From Natranaerofaba carboxydovora (lineage in GTDB: Bacteria > Bacillota > Natranaerobiia > Natranaerobiales > Natranaerofabaceae): a DNA stretch of 64,000 nt. The translations under genes were made by a program, and so were the position numbers. How positions within the stretch are numbered: position 1 is the stretch's first letter; each line of letters starts with the position of its first letter. Below the pieces are notes generated by a model. That model did no database searches. It saw only the letters and a list, made by a program, of their open reading frames with translations, and had not been told where the DNA came from. The stretch lies in assembly GCF_022539405.1 (NCBI RefSeq), contig NZ_CP054394.1:2054501-2118500 (forward strand), in the 5' to 3' direction. Positions 27,320 to 36,315 of this stretch are shown here, piece by piece.

Positions 27320-27829
27320 TTGCCTAAAAATATCAGCGAAGAAGTTAAATTTGAAGAAATAAAGGAAAGGCATTTAAAAGAAGTTTTAGAAATCTATAAT
27401 TATTATGTTTTAAATACAACCGCTACCCTTCATATAAACTCTTTATCAATTGACGATATGAGAGAACTGGTCTTTTTCACTGATCCTAAATATAAAACAT
27501 TTGTTATTACAAAAGCAAATAAAATATGCGGTTTTGTTATGATAGCACAATACAAAAATAGAGAAGCTTATGACAAAACAGGTGAAGTAAGTATCTATTT
27601 AAAGCCAGAGCTAATTGGTCAAGGCTTAGGAAGCAAGGGTATTAAGTACATAGAAGATTATGCCAAGACTAAATCTTTTCATGCCTTAATAGCAACAATT
27701 TGTGGGAATAATCAAAAAAGCGTTGATATGTTTGAACGAAATGAATACATAAAAAGGGCTCACTACAAAGAAATTGGCAAAAAAGCAGGACGCTATTTGG
27801 ATGTAGTAGCTTACCAAAAGATTATTTAG
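27320..27829 (+). CDS. GNAT acetyltransferase (phosphinothricin acetyltransferase-like)
   Basis: 169 residues with the GNAT fold. Motif A is EVSIYLKPELIGQGLGSKG (acetyl-CoA pyrophosphate loop), and the C-terminal GKKAGRYLDVVAYQKII matches the Pat/YwnH group, which acetylates amino-acid analogues. The start is TTG behind GGGGTGG. Upstream TTCGAA and TATAAT, 18 bp apart (about 27256-27286), form a plausible promoter. Real substrate unknown. Confidence 0.82.
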   Translation: MPKNISEEVKFEEIKERHLKEVLEIYNYYVLNTTATLHINSLSIDDMRELVFFTDPKYKTFVITKANKICGFVMIAQYKNREAYDKTGEVSIYLKPELIGQGLGSKGIKYIEDYAKTKSFHALIATICGNNQKSVDMFERNEYIKRAHYKEIGKKAGRYLDVVAYQKII

Positions 27830-27885
27830 GAATTAATTCTATTGTTTTTTCGATTAAAATTACAATTAGACTAATGGGCTTATTA

Positions 27886-28266
27886 TTAACCGGAAAATTT
27901 GGGCATTATCTTTTTATTCTTTTCTTTTTTGTTATTTCCTTTGTTGATTCTCCTTCTTTCCCATACAAAAAATACATAGGCAAATAGCAGAGTTTGCACA
28001 AATATTTCGGGTAGACCTACAAATGAATCCTGAAGCTGCTGAGTTAGCTCACCGTAGGTAGCAGGAATCGAGATAGAAATAAACAAAACTTTGAGCCCTA
28101 ACAACAAGCCAAAAAGCATCAACCAACCGCGTTTATTCTGTATAAAATAACGGTAGAAAGGATAAAGCAGCAGTGCCAGTATACCACCTCGGAGAATTTG
28201 GCCACCCAATATAACAAAAGGCATGTAAATATTCTCCAGGTCTCTCCAGATTTCGAAGTACTCCAT
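27886..28266 (-). CDS. Small membrane protein, paralogue of the next gene
   Basis: 126 residues, three to four hydrophobic segments. The pattern LALLLYPFY...RGWLMLFGLLLGL is repeated in the neighbour at 28279 (VALVLYPFY...YGWLYLFAALWGI), so they are tandem paralogues. A truncated third copy is at 36688-36840. The C-terminus is basic and ends IMPKFSG. It starts 12 bases after the upstream gene, without a clear Shine-Dalgarno, suggesting coupled translation. Function unknown. Confidence 0.6.
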   Translation of the reverse strand: MEYFEIWRDLENIYMPFVILGGQILRGGILALLLYPFYRYFIQNKRGWLMLFGLLLGLKVLFISISIPATYGELTQQLQDSFVGLPEIFVQTLLFAYVFFVWERRRINKGNNKKEKNKKIMPKFSG

Positions 28267-28278
28267 TGTTTCTAAAGC

Positions 28279-28872
28279 TTACTGATATCCGGAAATTTCA
28301 TAGAAAATGCCTCCTACAAGCATATAGATGATTACGTGAAATATAGTAAAACGGCCTACGTACCCCCTTATTGTTTTTGAGGTACTTTTATCAAAAGTTT
28401 TAATAATCCCGATTTCGCTTTTTTCCATAAAACCCACGCTCGATCTCTCCCACCGAAGAAACAAAAGGGCAAAGATCAACATTTGGACAGCTCCCGCTGC
28501 TAGCACCAGAGCATGTTCCCCAAAAGTTATCTCCGTATATAACATACCCTCAATGGAACCAGGCCTAGGCTCCAGGGAACCCAGGATAGCTATACCCCAC
28601 AAGGCTGCAAATAGGTACAACCAACCATAGTTACCTTTTACAATAATTTCATAGAAAGGATACAGTACGAGGGCCACTATCATCCCAATAATTATTTGAG
28701 CCAGAATCCCTCTTAAACCCACACTGTATGGTTGAAAAAAGTCCAGAGAAACACGTCCAGTTGCAGGTAGTGCATTTTGCAAATTTATAAAAATAACGCT
28801 AATAAATGCATAAAAAAACACATAAACACCGATGAATCGAGCTAAGAACCCCTAAATTTTACTATTTTTCAT
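28279..28872 (-). pseudogene. Membrane protein gene interrupted by TAG at codon 7
   Basis: A minus-strand ATG at 28872 follows GAGGGG at good spacing. The frame reads MKNSKI, then TAG (28852-28854), then continues for about 190 hydrophobic codons in the same frame. Without readthrough, only a GTG at 28821, lacking a ribosome site, could start a shorter 180-residue form that loses part of the first membrane segment. A strong promoter lies 60 bases upstream. It is either a nonsense pseudogene or a readthrough gene. Paralogue of the downstream gene. Confidence 0.6.
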
Positions 28873-28913
28873 TTTTGTCACCCCTCGTATTTTTTACTTC
28901 CCATGGGCGGTCT

Positions 28914-29056
28914 TTTACTATTCTTTCCTGTATAATTATACCATGGAATAATTGATTGAGCAACGATTATTTGCGATTATGCAGAGTGTGCCTGCCTGTG
29001 AAGCAAATAAGACTTATATGCTATCTGTTTTGCTTGTATGCACCTTAATGCACCTT
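28914..29056 (-). repeat. Duplicated promoter segment, copy A
   Basis: About 140 bases recur at 34742-34880 with roughly 80 percent identity by eye. On the minus strand both contain TTGCTC, a 17-bp spacer and TATAAT (here 28958-28963 and 28935-28940), the latter inside the palindrome GTATAATTATAC. Copy A drives the membrane-protein pair ending at 27886. The rest of the 329-base gap to 29201 holds only the acuA terminator. Confidence 0.75.
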
Positions 29057-29128
29057 TACTAATTCGTCAACATTTTCTTGAATAGTTATATAAAACTTTC
29101 TGTAAACTAATTATAAATATACCAAAGA

Positions 29129-29162
29129 CAAAAAAGACAGGGAAAGTGCTTGGCTCCCTGTC
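29129..29162 (-). terminator. Terminator of acuA
   Basis: Stem GACAGGGA/TCCCTGTC (29136-29143 with 29155-29162), 11-base loop, then T6 on the minus strand. Confidence 0.85.
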
Positions 29163-29201
29163 CTTTGATCAATTTATTAACTTATCTATTATATTAAGAT
29201 T

Positions 29202-29834
29202 TTAAAAGATAATTTGATTTTTTAATAATAGCTTCTCAAAACGTGATGCGGTTTCTGGACTAACTCTATCACCGACCCTGACTAGTAACATATTTGCCAT
29301 GTGTTCTATGACTTCTGGATCGTCAGTATCTCTAGGATTTAGTCCGACTAGACCCATTATATGTTTCAACATACTTCTGTGCTCCCATATTGAATTATGC
29401 TTTATTGTCTTCCAGTTATAACAAGTTTCGATGCTAATAACAATTCTACTTTCGAAGTCATACGTTCCAAAGGTCCACTTTAACAAATTTTTACCAATAA
29501 CAAGCCCTCTGTAATTAGTAGAAACTTCAATCCCGCCCAGTTCTAATAATTCTGGAATTCCTGAATCGGCCCATCTTCTAAACTCTGGAGGGTGAAAAGT
29601 AACATAACCTACTATGGTCTTATCATGACAGGCAGCAAAAACTTTACCTTCATCAAATTCACTTATAGTCATCAAAGCTTCATGCTGTTTATCAGCTTCT
29701 CTAAAATTATTTAAACCTTCTTCCATATTAAGTTTTGATAATTCTTCTCTTGTTAAAGGCCCAAAAAACTCAATAATTCCTTTTTCAGTATTTATAAAGT
29801 TATCATTTAAATTTTCAAGAAATGCACTTGACAT
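29202..29834 (-). CDS. acuA: AcuA-like protein acetyltransferase
   Basis: 210 residues from the ATG at 29834 (AGAGGTGG five bases upstream). READKQHEALMTIS, TIVGYVTFHPPEFRRWADS, LELGGIEVSTNYRG and IGKNLLKWT align well with Bacillus AcuA, a GNAT enzyme that acetylates and inactivates acetyl-CoA synthetase. Length matches the family. The usual partners acuB and acuC are not adjacent. Confidence 0.85.
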   Translation of the reverse strand: MSSAFLENLNDNFINTEKGIIEFFGPLTREELSKLNMEEGLNNFREADKQHEALMTISEFDEGKVFAACHDKTIVGYVTFHPPEFRRWADSGIPELLELGGIEVSTNYRGLVIGKNLLKWTFGTYDFESRIVISIETCYNWKTIKHNSIWEHRSMLKHIMGLVGLNPRDTDDPEVIEHMANMLLVRVGDRVSPETASRFEKLLLKNQIIF

Positions 29835-29984
29835 TATAACCACCTCTGTAGTTAAAAATATTATTCAATCTTCTTCCTAGGTTTAATTATACACAATATG
29901 CACCCTTTGTTCAAGTTTTCACAAAATTAAAGTAAGATTAAAACTAAAGACAAAATTCCAACAATTTGTTTAACCCGGTATGAT

Positions 29985-30029
29985 GGATGACTCCTGTAAT
30001 ACACCATCCATGTCAATAAAAATAAGGCA
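29985..30029 (+). repeat. 45-base segment shared with the cobalamin riboswitch
   Basis: Identical at 43 of 45 positions to 56731-56775, the variable internal part of the cobalamin riboswitch. The conserved core (B12 box, CCGCCACTGTAA) is missing here. A short AGAGGA-CC similarity follows. It is either a decayed riboswitch or an inserted small repeat. Confidence 0.65.
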
Positions 30030-30065
30030 GCCCACTTAAACTAGAGGACCCACTATTGTGTAAAT

Positions 30066-30235
30066 TTACTTTTGTAAGTGTTTTTGTTTCTTAATACCTA
30101 AACGCTCTTTTATAGCAAATTGAAGTAAGTGTGAAAAATTTATACCTTCAGTTTCTGCAGCATCGTTAAGCCATTTTGGAATGGTTAAAGTCTTCTTAAT
30201 AGCTTTATTTTCTAATTCTTCTCTTATAAAATTCC
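30066..30235 (-). pseudogene. C-terminal remnant of a HicB-like antitoxin
   Basis: A reading frame directly after the ABC permease stop gives KKTLTIPKWLNDAAETEGIN, then FSHLLQFAIKERLGI, the ribbon-helix-helix C-terminus of HicB-like antitoxins. The N-terminal half and a start codon are absent and no hicA toxin is nearby. A non-functional fragment. Confidence 0.6.
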
Positions 30236-31840
30236 TTATCCTTTTATATCTCTTTTGTTATATCCCATAAAACCAACGATAGTTAAAACTATTGAAATAG
30301 CCGTTACTATTAAAAGACTTAGATAATTCATCTCTTCAATTGGCAATTGGGGCACAATACCATAAGGTGACAAGTTAGCCAGCCATTCAGGGAAATCTAG
30401 TAGCCCACCCAAATATACTACCAAAAAAGAATAACCAAGATATAGCCAGATAAAACTTGTTCCTTGAGGCAAAATACCAATTAGTAGCACTGCAATACCA
30501 ATCATCATCCACATTGAGGGCAAATAAACCATTGCAGCACCAAATGTTGTACTAAAAGAAATTGGATCCTCCATTACTGCGCTCCCAGCGGACCAAAGGC
30601 CAACTACAGTAAGAAAAAGCATTATAAAACCAGTTACAATGGAAATTGCAAAAAAACTACCCATTAACTTAGTGCGTGGTACTGCCCTGGTTAATAGATT
30701 TTCCGTACGTTCTTGCTTTTCTTCCCCTCTTAGTTTTAAAATCATAATTAAAGGTGGTACGGTAGCAAATATAGCAATTACAGACATTAACATAGTCAAA
30801 AATTGTTCAGTTAGAGAATACCCTTCAGATGGTGGTAACATCTGTTGTATTATCTCGTTATCTACAAAAAAAGTCTCCAAATCACCAAATACTGATCCAT
30901 AAGAAGCACCTAAAAGCAACATACCTACTGCCCAGGCTATTATAGCAGTACGCTGAAGCCTCAACCCAAGCCCAAGGGGACCTTGCAAAAATGCAGTAGC
31001 GGTTTTTCTACCTGGTTTCGACGGAATAAATCCAGCTCCTAGATCACGAATAGAGTTTAAATAAAAAGCAATACCCAATATTACAAGAGATGCAGCTAAA
31101 GTTAAAATAACCGGCCACCAATAATTATTAACATAAACTTCTGTGCGTAACACCCATCCAAGGGGCGACAACATAGAAAGAGCTTCACTGCTTACATCTC
31201 CAATAGCACGAATAAAATATGCAAGCCCCAAAAAAGCTAACGAAAGACCAATTGTTCCCCGGCTATTTGATGAAATTTGCGCAAATAATGAAGTTAAAGC
31301 TGTAAAGAAAATACCGGTTACACCCAACACAGCTCCATACAATATTGAACCCATTAGATCCATACTTTCAATACTTAAAGCAAATAACCCAAAACCAACA
31401 ATAAGTGCTAATATAATATTCGTTCCAAAAGAAACCAAGGTAGTCCCAATAATATTAGACAATCGACCAACGGGAAGTGATCGAACCATCTCTATCCTAC
31501 CTTCTTCTTCATCTACACGAGTATGACGTGCAACAAATAATATACTCATAATTGCAACAGCAATTGCTGTGAAAAGAAGCATTTGATGACCCATCATTGC
31601 CCCAATAGTATAGTTGTCTAACCCATATCCTGGACCAACCATTGCAGTCATAGCGGGGTTTTTCATGGTTTCGGCAATTGCTTGCCTTTCCATTGCTGTT
31701 GGATACAGTTCTGTAAAAGCTGGAGCAACAATCATCGTAATTAAAGTTATAGCAATTATCCAGGTTGAGATGCGAACTCTATCTTGTCGCAATATAAAGC
31801 GGGTAAGCTTTCCTGTATTACTGTATATTTTGTTAGACAT
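30236..31840 (-). CDS. ABC exporter permease (12 membrane segments)
   Basis: 534 residues, two homologous halves of about six membrane segments each. The N-terminal sequence TGKLTRFILRQDRVRISTW and the RVDEEEGRIEMVRSLPVGR loop are typical of polyketide/antibiotic-type ABC-2 exporters. The start overlaps the ATPase stop by one base (TAATG). Its substrate is probably a drug or lipid-like compound; not determinable. Expressed with the ATPase gene from the same operon. Confidence 0.88.
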   Translation of the reverse strand: MSNKIYSNTGKLTRFILRQDRVRISTWIIAITLITMIVAPAFTELYPTAMERQAIAETMKNPAMTAMVGPGYGLDNYTIGAMMGHQMLLFTAIAVAIMSILFVARHTRVDEEEGRIEMVRSLPVGRLSNIIGTTLVSFGTNIILALIVGFGLFALSIESMDLMGSILYGAVLGVTGIFFTALTSLFAQISSNSRGTIGLSLAFLGLAYFIRAIGDVSSEALSMLSPLGWVLRTEVYVNNYWWPVILTLAASLVILGIAFYLNSIRDLGAGFIPSKPGRKTATAFLQGPLGLGLRLQRTAIIAWAVGMLLLGASYGSVFGDLETFFVDNEIIQQMLPPSEGYSLTEQFLTMLMSVIAIFATVPPLIMILKLRGEEKQERTENLLTRAVPRTKLMGSFFAISIVTGFIMLFLTVVGLWSAGSAVMEDPISFSTTFGAAMVYLPSMWMMIGIAVLLIGILPQGTSFIWLYLGYSFLVVYLGGLLDFPEWLANLSPYGIVPQLPIEEMNYLSLLIVTAISIVLTIVGFMGYNKRDIKG

Positions 31841-32733
31841 TATGTTGCACCTCCATCCCCTTCATAATGTCTCATAAATAAATCTTCTAATTTGGGTGGT
31901 GCACTTTCTAATTTCAAAATTTCAAATTGAGTTAAATATTTAATGACGTTTCCTAGCTCTTCTGTATCAACCTGAAAAGAAAGTTTGTTTTCTTTTTCTT
32001 GTATATCATGAACACCAGTCACTTCATTTAAAGAAGCAACTGGTTTTTGAGTTTCGACAACAACGTTTGTCCTGGTTAAATGACGCAATTCTTCTAAAGT
32101 ACCTGATTCAATGATTTCACCCTGTCGAATGATACTAACCTTATCACATAATCTTTCCACCTCAGATAATATGTGACTAGATAGTAGAATACTTTTCCCT
32201 TTATTTTTTGCTTCCCTTATACATTCTTGAAAGACTCTTTCCATCAAAGGATCAAGACCTGACGTTGGCTCATCTAGTATATATATATCTGGTTCTGCTG
32301 CAAAGGCAGCAATCAAAGCAATTTTTTGCCTGTTACCTTTTGAATAAGTTCTGCATTTCTTGGCAGGATCTAGGTCAAATCTTTCAATGAGCTCTTCTTT
32401 AAGACTTCTATTATAAGAACCCCTTAACTTTAAAAACAGATCAATTACTTCTCCACCAGTGATATTTGGCCATAAGTTTACATCACCTGGGACATATGCA
32501 AGTTTCTGATGAATCTCAACAGCCTCCTTCCAAGCGTCTTTGCCAAATATCTTTGCTTCGCCCTCAGTTGCTTTAAGAATACCCAATAATATTCTTAGGG
32601 TAGTAGTTTTACCTGCACCATTAGGACCAATGAATCCATAGATTTCTCCTTCCCCTACTTCAAGGTTAACTTTATTTAAAGCTCTAAAATTGCCAAATTT
32701 CTTTGATAAATTTTTTGTATATAAAATTGTCAT
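31840..32733 (-). CDS. ABC exporter ATPase
   Basis: 297 residues. Walker A is GPNGAGKTT, signature YSKGNRQKI (Gly-Asn-Arg in place of the usual Gly-Gln-Gln), and Walker B YILDEPTSGLDP. A DrrA-like C-terminal regulatory domain of about 80 residues follows. It powers the permease encoded immediately downstream. Confidence 0.92.
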   Translation of the reverse strand: MTILYTKNLSKKFGNFRALNKVNLEVGEGEIYGFIGPNGAGKTTTLRILLGILKATEGEAKIFGKDAWKEAVEIHQKLAYVPGDVNLWPNITGGEVIDLFLKLRGSYNRSLKEELIERFDLDPAKKCRTYSKGNRQKIALIAAFAAEPDIYILDEPTSGLDPLMERVFQECIREAKNKGKSILLSSHILSEVERLCDKVSIIRQGEIIESGTLEELRHLTRTNVVVETQKPVASLNEVTGVHDIQEKENKLSFQVDTEELGNVIKYLTQFEILKLESAPPKLEDLFMRHYEGDGGAT

Positions 32734-32785
32734 TGCTTGCCCACCTTTTGCTTAAAGTAAATTTTCTTTAATGCATCCAAATAGT

Positions 32786-33295
32786 TTACACAAACAACTC
32801 TGTTGGTACTAATAAAGTCCAGGGTGCTGTTACAATAGCTAAAATTACAGCTAATTTAAATTTTAACGTTTTATCTTGAATGTATTTAAAGGAGATTTTG
32901 TAATTAAAAACATAAATCAAAATACCAGCTATGAAAATACTTAACAGCACAATTACAAACCCCCATATATTTGAGAAAGGGTTGTATGAAATAGCATGTA
33001 TCACTTCATTCGGGAGTTCAAAAACAGGTAATACTGCCCAAGTTGAAACCATCAATGGTATTACTCCTAAAGAATCTGCCAAAAAGCCTAATATCCAAAC
33101 CTTTAATATTGTCATTTTATAAAACTGTTTAGTAGATAGATTAGTTGCATCATATCCATTAAATATTTTGAAACCTAATATTAAAATTACACTGTCAATT
33201 AAAAAATTACCTAGTATCGAAATAAAAAGAATTGGTGGTACAAAAATAATTAACCAAATAGGAAATATAACATTATAGAGTTTAGTGTTATTCAA
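32786..33295 (-). CDS. Membrane protein of unknown function
   Basis: 169 residues with four to five hydrophobic segments. The start is TTG, with GGGGG seven bases upstream. It lies 52 bases ahead of the ABC exporter operon on the same strand and may be co-transcribed. No family recognised. Confidence 0.6.
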   Translation of the reverse strand: MNNTKLYNVIFPIWLIIFVPPILFISILGNFLIDSVILILGFKIFNGYDATNLSTKQFYKMTILKVWILGFLADSLGVIPLMVSTWAVLPVFELPNEVIHAISYNPFSNIWGFVIVLLSIFIAGILIYVFNYKISFKYIQDKTLKFKLAVILAIVTAPWTLLVPTELFV

Positions 33296-33410
33296 GATAA
33301 GGCCCCCTTAATATAGACTGTTCATCCTAAGTCTCAAATATAAAACCCTGTATTCATTTTATTTTTTCGACTCCAACTCTTTTTTAAATTTATCTACTTC
33401 TTTTTTCAAA

Positions 33411-33444
33411 ATTAAAAAACCCTGCTCGGCTCAACCAAGCAGGG
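33411..33444 (-). terminator. Terminator of gerW
   Basis: Stem CCCTGCT/AGCAGGG (33420-33426 with 33438-33444) and T6 on the minus strand, 62 bases after the gerW stop. Confidence 0.85.
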
Positions 33445-33506
33445 ATCACTGCCATCCTTTTTGAACCGGATATTTGGAAAACCCGATAATTTATTTCAAA
33501 TGTTTT

Positions 33507-33887
33507 CTACTCGTCAGATTCTTGAGACTGATTTCTTTGCTTAGTTTTGTAAGATTCAACTTTTTGAATTATTTCTGGTACCATATCTACAAGCCTTTCC
33601 GCCGAACCCTTACTGGTTAAAGGAAATACACTGAATTCTCCATCTTTTATCACTAAAATAGCATTTGGCGTTATCTTACAGCCTGCGCCGCCTCCTGTCC
33701 CTGTTCCATCGTTTCCTTTATCATCTTTGCCTGTCCCTTCTCCTCCACCAAGGCCAAGGGAGACTGATACTATAGGTACCATGGTCACATTTCCTACTAC
33801 AATCGGTTCTCCAACTACGGTTTCTGTACGGACAAACTTTTCTAACTTCTCTAACAAGTTATTAAACAATTGGTTACCACTGCTCAT
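33507..33887 (-). CDS. gerW: Sporulation protein YtfJ/GerW
   Basis: 126 residues. GEPIVVGNVTMVPIVSVSLG followed by a Gly-rich stretch and GGGAGCKITPNAILVI is the GerW_spore family pattern. It acts in spore germination and is conserved in endospore formers. AGGA lies seven bases before ATG. It is preceded by the DUF2953 gene, the usual ytfI-ytfJ pair of Bacillus and Clostridium. This gene is the main evidence that the organism sporulates. Confidence 0.9.
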   Translation of the reverse strand: MSSGNQLFNNLLEKLEKFVRTETVVGEPIVVGNVTMVPIVSVSLGLGGGEGTGKDDKGNDGTGTGGGAGCKITPNAILVIKDGEFSVFPLTSKGSAERLVDMVPEIIQKVESYKTKQRNQSQESDE

Positions 33888-33937
33888 GTTCTCTTCCTCC
33901 TGTCATTTATTTTTAAGAAAAAGCTACCGATTAAGTT

Positions 33938-34645
33938 TTAAACAGCTTTAGAATCGAGCCTTTTAGCTTTCTTTAAATCTTTTATAAATTGGCGTGATCT
34001 TTTTGTTAATAAAAACCTGGCAAGCTTAAAAAGAAGTACACTTAAAACAATCTTGCCTTTAATAGTTAAGTGCAAATCGTAATGTTCCTCTTTCCAATAG
34101 GGCTCTATATTTACCTCTATCCCTCGAATATTTTCTTGTATCATATAAATTATAGCAGTAAGATAGCCGTTTAGATGAGGCTCAGAAAAACCAAGTTTTC
34201 CTTCTAGCATACATTTATCTGGCTTTAAGATATATATAATTTCCTTAAGCAATTTTATTGCATTTCCTATCAATTCTGAGTCCAATGAAGAAAAAATTTT
34301 GCTTAAATTGTACTTTCCTTGTTCCTTTTCCTTTTTCCCTGTTTTTTCTTTTTTCTTCTTTTCTTCTTTTTTCTCTTTTTTCTCTTCTTTGCGCTGACGA
34401 GTAAATGGAATTGAAAGGCCAAATAATATAATGTGGGTTTGGAAGGGCTTATCCATTTCGTTGGTCCAATTTCCTTTAATTCCAAGTACGATAAGACTGT
34501 TCACCTTAAAACTAAACCATAAATAATCCTTATATCCCCCAACGAATCTGTAATTAACAGGGATAACCAAAAAAAATAAAATTATTAGACCAATAATTAA
34601 TATTATTGCTTTTATGAGAGTGAGCATAATAATTAATATCTCCAA
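33938..34645 (-). CDS. ytfI: DUF2953 protein, YtfI-like
   Basis: 235 residues. One N-terminal membrane segment, a Lys/Glu-rich linker around residues 85-110, then a C-terminal domain with SEPHLNGYLTAIIYMI, typical of DUF2953. The start is TTG with GAGG seven bases upstream. Pairing with gerW downstream (50-base gap) matches ytfI-ytfJ. The duplicated promoter at 34742-34880 lies just upstream. Confidence 0.8.
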   Translation of the reverse strand: MEILIIMLTLIKAIILIIGLIILFFLVIPVNYRFVGGYKDYLWFSFKVNSLIVLGIKGNWTNEMDKPFQTHIILFGLSIPFTRQRKEEKKEKKEEKKKKEKTGKKEKEQGKYNLSKIFSSLDSELIGNAIKLLKEIIYILKPDKCMLEGKLGFSEPHLNGYLTAIIYMIQENIRGIEVNIEPYWKEEHYDLHLTIKGKIVLSVLLFKLARFLLTKRSRQFIKDLKKAKRLDSKAV

Positions 34646-34741
34646 AAATAATCCTCTACTTCATTGCTGAAGCGCTGAAGCAGGGCATGTACATAGAAAC
34701 TATAAAATAATTGTCTATTATGATCTAAGGACTAATTAGTG

Positions 34742-34880
34742 CCATTTACTATTCTTTCCTGTATAATTATACCATGAAATAATCCAGTGAGCAACGATTA
34801 TTCGCGTTTAAGTAGAGTGTGCCTACCTATAAAGCAATTAAAACTAACATGCTATCTATATTGCTTATATACGCCATAGT
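34742..34880 (-). repeat. Duplicated promoter segment, copy B
   Basis: Matches 28914-29056. Minus-strand TTGCTC (34789-34794), 17-bp spacer, TATAAT (34766-34771). It now faces ytfI-gerW. The 449-base gap to 35094 is filled by this repeat and the right end of the tnpB element. Confidence 0.75.
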
Positions 34881-34945
34881 GCTATATTACTTTTCGAAGG
34901 TATGCATCCCCCTCATTTTTTTACACCGCCCATTTCCTATCACCA

Positions 34946-35150
34946 TTGACACTCCAACACGCATAAATGCGTAGGATTCTTGGGTAGCTTACCGTCCTCA
35001 GTCCATTTCTGCTTTGGACAGCTCCCAAGCTAAGGGTATGCCAGTACCCTTCCCATACCAGTGCATATAGCAGTATGGGCTGATAGACTGCAGCTTAAGC
35101 TGCTCCATCTATCACAGGTGCATGAATGATATTCATTCCTGCTACCCGGT
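34946..35150 (-). ncRNA. Candidate omega RNA (TnpB guide RNA)
   Basis: In TnpB elements the guide RNA spans the 3' end of tnpB and the right end. Here that region has several stems: GCAGCTTAAGCTGC just after the stop, a GGGTA/TACCC pair and the terminal ACGCAT/ATGCGT hairpin. The guide would be the flank below 34946. Position is by analogy. Confidence 0.45.
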
Positions 35151-36144
35151 CTCTGTGCGAACTAAAACCGCAGGTGCATTGATATTTTCTATCTTTAGCT
35201 TGATTTAGTACTTCACATATAGGACATGTTTGACTGGTGTATTTAGGGTTTACATATTCTACTGCTATGCCTGCTAATTTCGCTTTGTACTCAATGTATG
35301 ATGCCAGACGATAGAATGACCATGTATGAAGGTTCTTTTCGTTTTTACGGCTTGTTCTTGCCGTGGTTCTGATATTAGATAGTTTTTCTAATTTAATGAT
35401 GGAAACTTTATTATGTATTGCAAAATCAACCACTTTACGGCTAATTTTATGATCTTGGTCTTTCATCCAGCGTTGTTCTTTGTCATTGAGGTTTTTGATG
35501 GCATTTAATTTTTTTGCTTTTCCTAGTTCACGTCGTTTTGTTTTGAATTTTCTGCGGATATATTTATTTTGTCTGCCGTTACCAGTGAATTTTGTTTTTC
35601 CGGTACTTGTTACTGCGACTGCTGGAGTTTTTAAGCCTAAGTCTACGCCCATAATGATATCTGTTTCTTTAGGCTTAGGGTCTGGTACTGTTACACATAT
35701 TTGGGCAATCCACTTGTTTGATTTCTTTGTGATGCGCAGTGTGCCCAGTTTGTTTTTAAGTAGCTCGTTTTGATATTCGGTTAATACGGCTTTTATGGCT
35801 ATACGCTTTGATTTAGTATTGATACATACTGGAAATTCTATGGTATTTTCTTTGATTTTGTAGTTTTGATTGTTCCATATACAGACAGGCTTTTTTAGAA
35901 TAGGGACTCTTTTTAATTTTTTGGATCTACGGTAGACACTTTTGGCATCACGGATTGCTTGATTTTTGACGGCACTTGGCATTGATACTTGGACATCTTT
36001 TGATGATAGTTTTAATGCTTTTTCTGCTTGTACCATTTTAGATACTAGGGTATTGACGGTTTTTATGTATTCTTTTGATATATTGATCAGGTGTTTTTCT
36101 TGCTCTTTTGTCGGCAGTAGTTTTATTTTGGCTGTTTGTTCCAT
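35095..36144 (-). CDS. tnpB: TnpB RNA-guided nuclease
   Basis: 349 residues, apparently intact. RuvC residues: Asp in MGVDLGLKTPAV, Glu in IIKLEKLSNI and Asp in SHRDRVAGMNI. The zinc finger is CPIC...CTCG. TnpB is an RNA-guided DNA nuclease of IS200/IS605 elements and the ancestor of Cas12. It is the only gene of its element. Confidence 0.92.
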   Translation of the reverse strand: MEQTAKIKLLPTKEQEKHLINISKEYIKTVNTLVSKMVQAEKALKLSSKDVQVSMPSAVKNQAIRDAKSVYRRSKKLKRVPILKKPVCIWNNQNYKIKENTIEFPVCINTKSKRIAIKAVLTEYQNELLKNKLGTLRITKKSNKWIAQICVTVPDPKPKETDIIMGVDLGLKTPAVAVTSTGKTKFTGNGRQNKYIRRKFKTKRRELGKAKKLNAIKNLNDKEQRWMKDQDHKISRKVVDFAIHNKVSIIKLEKLSNIRTTARTSRKNEKNLHTWSFYRLASYIEYKAKLAGIAVEYVNPKYTSQTCPICEVLNQAKDRKYQCTCGFSSHRDRVAGMNIIHAPVIDGAA

Positions 36145-36315
36145 AAGTTCACCCTCTTGTTTAGTTGATTAATGATACGGTAGTTTTAGTTGTTCTATAT
36201 TCTTGTTTCATAATTCTATTGTATATGTTTTTTCTTTGCACTGCACGATAATTTATAAAAAAATGGGCTTTCATCCCACGATTGAAAACCGTGGGCTTTT
36301 CGCCCTAATACTGTA

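Larger units (their letters stand above)
34946..36315 (-). mobile_element. IS605-type element carrying only tnpB
   Basis: It contains one tnpB gene and no tnpA. The left end (36265-36315) is a hairpin GGGC/GCCC with CCCACG/CGTGGG, ending CCTAATACTGTA and matching the solo copy at 25563-25612. The right end has hairpin ACGCAT/ATGCGT (34959-34972) and probably stops near GTGTCAA at 34946. The left end lies inside a cation-efflux gene. Mobilisation would need a tnpA in trans. Confidence 0.75.
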
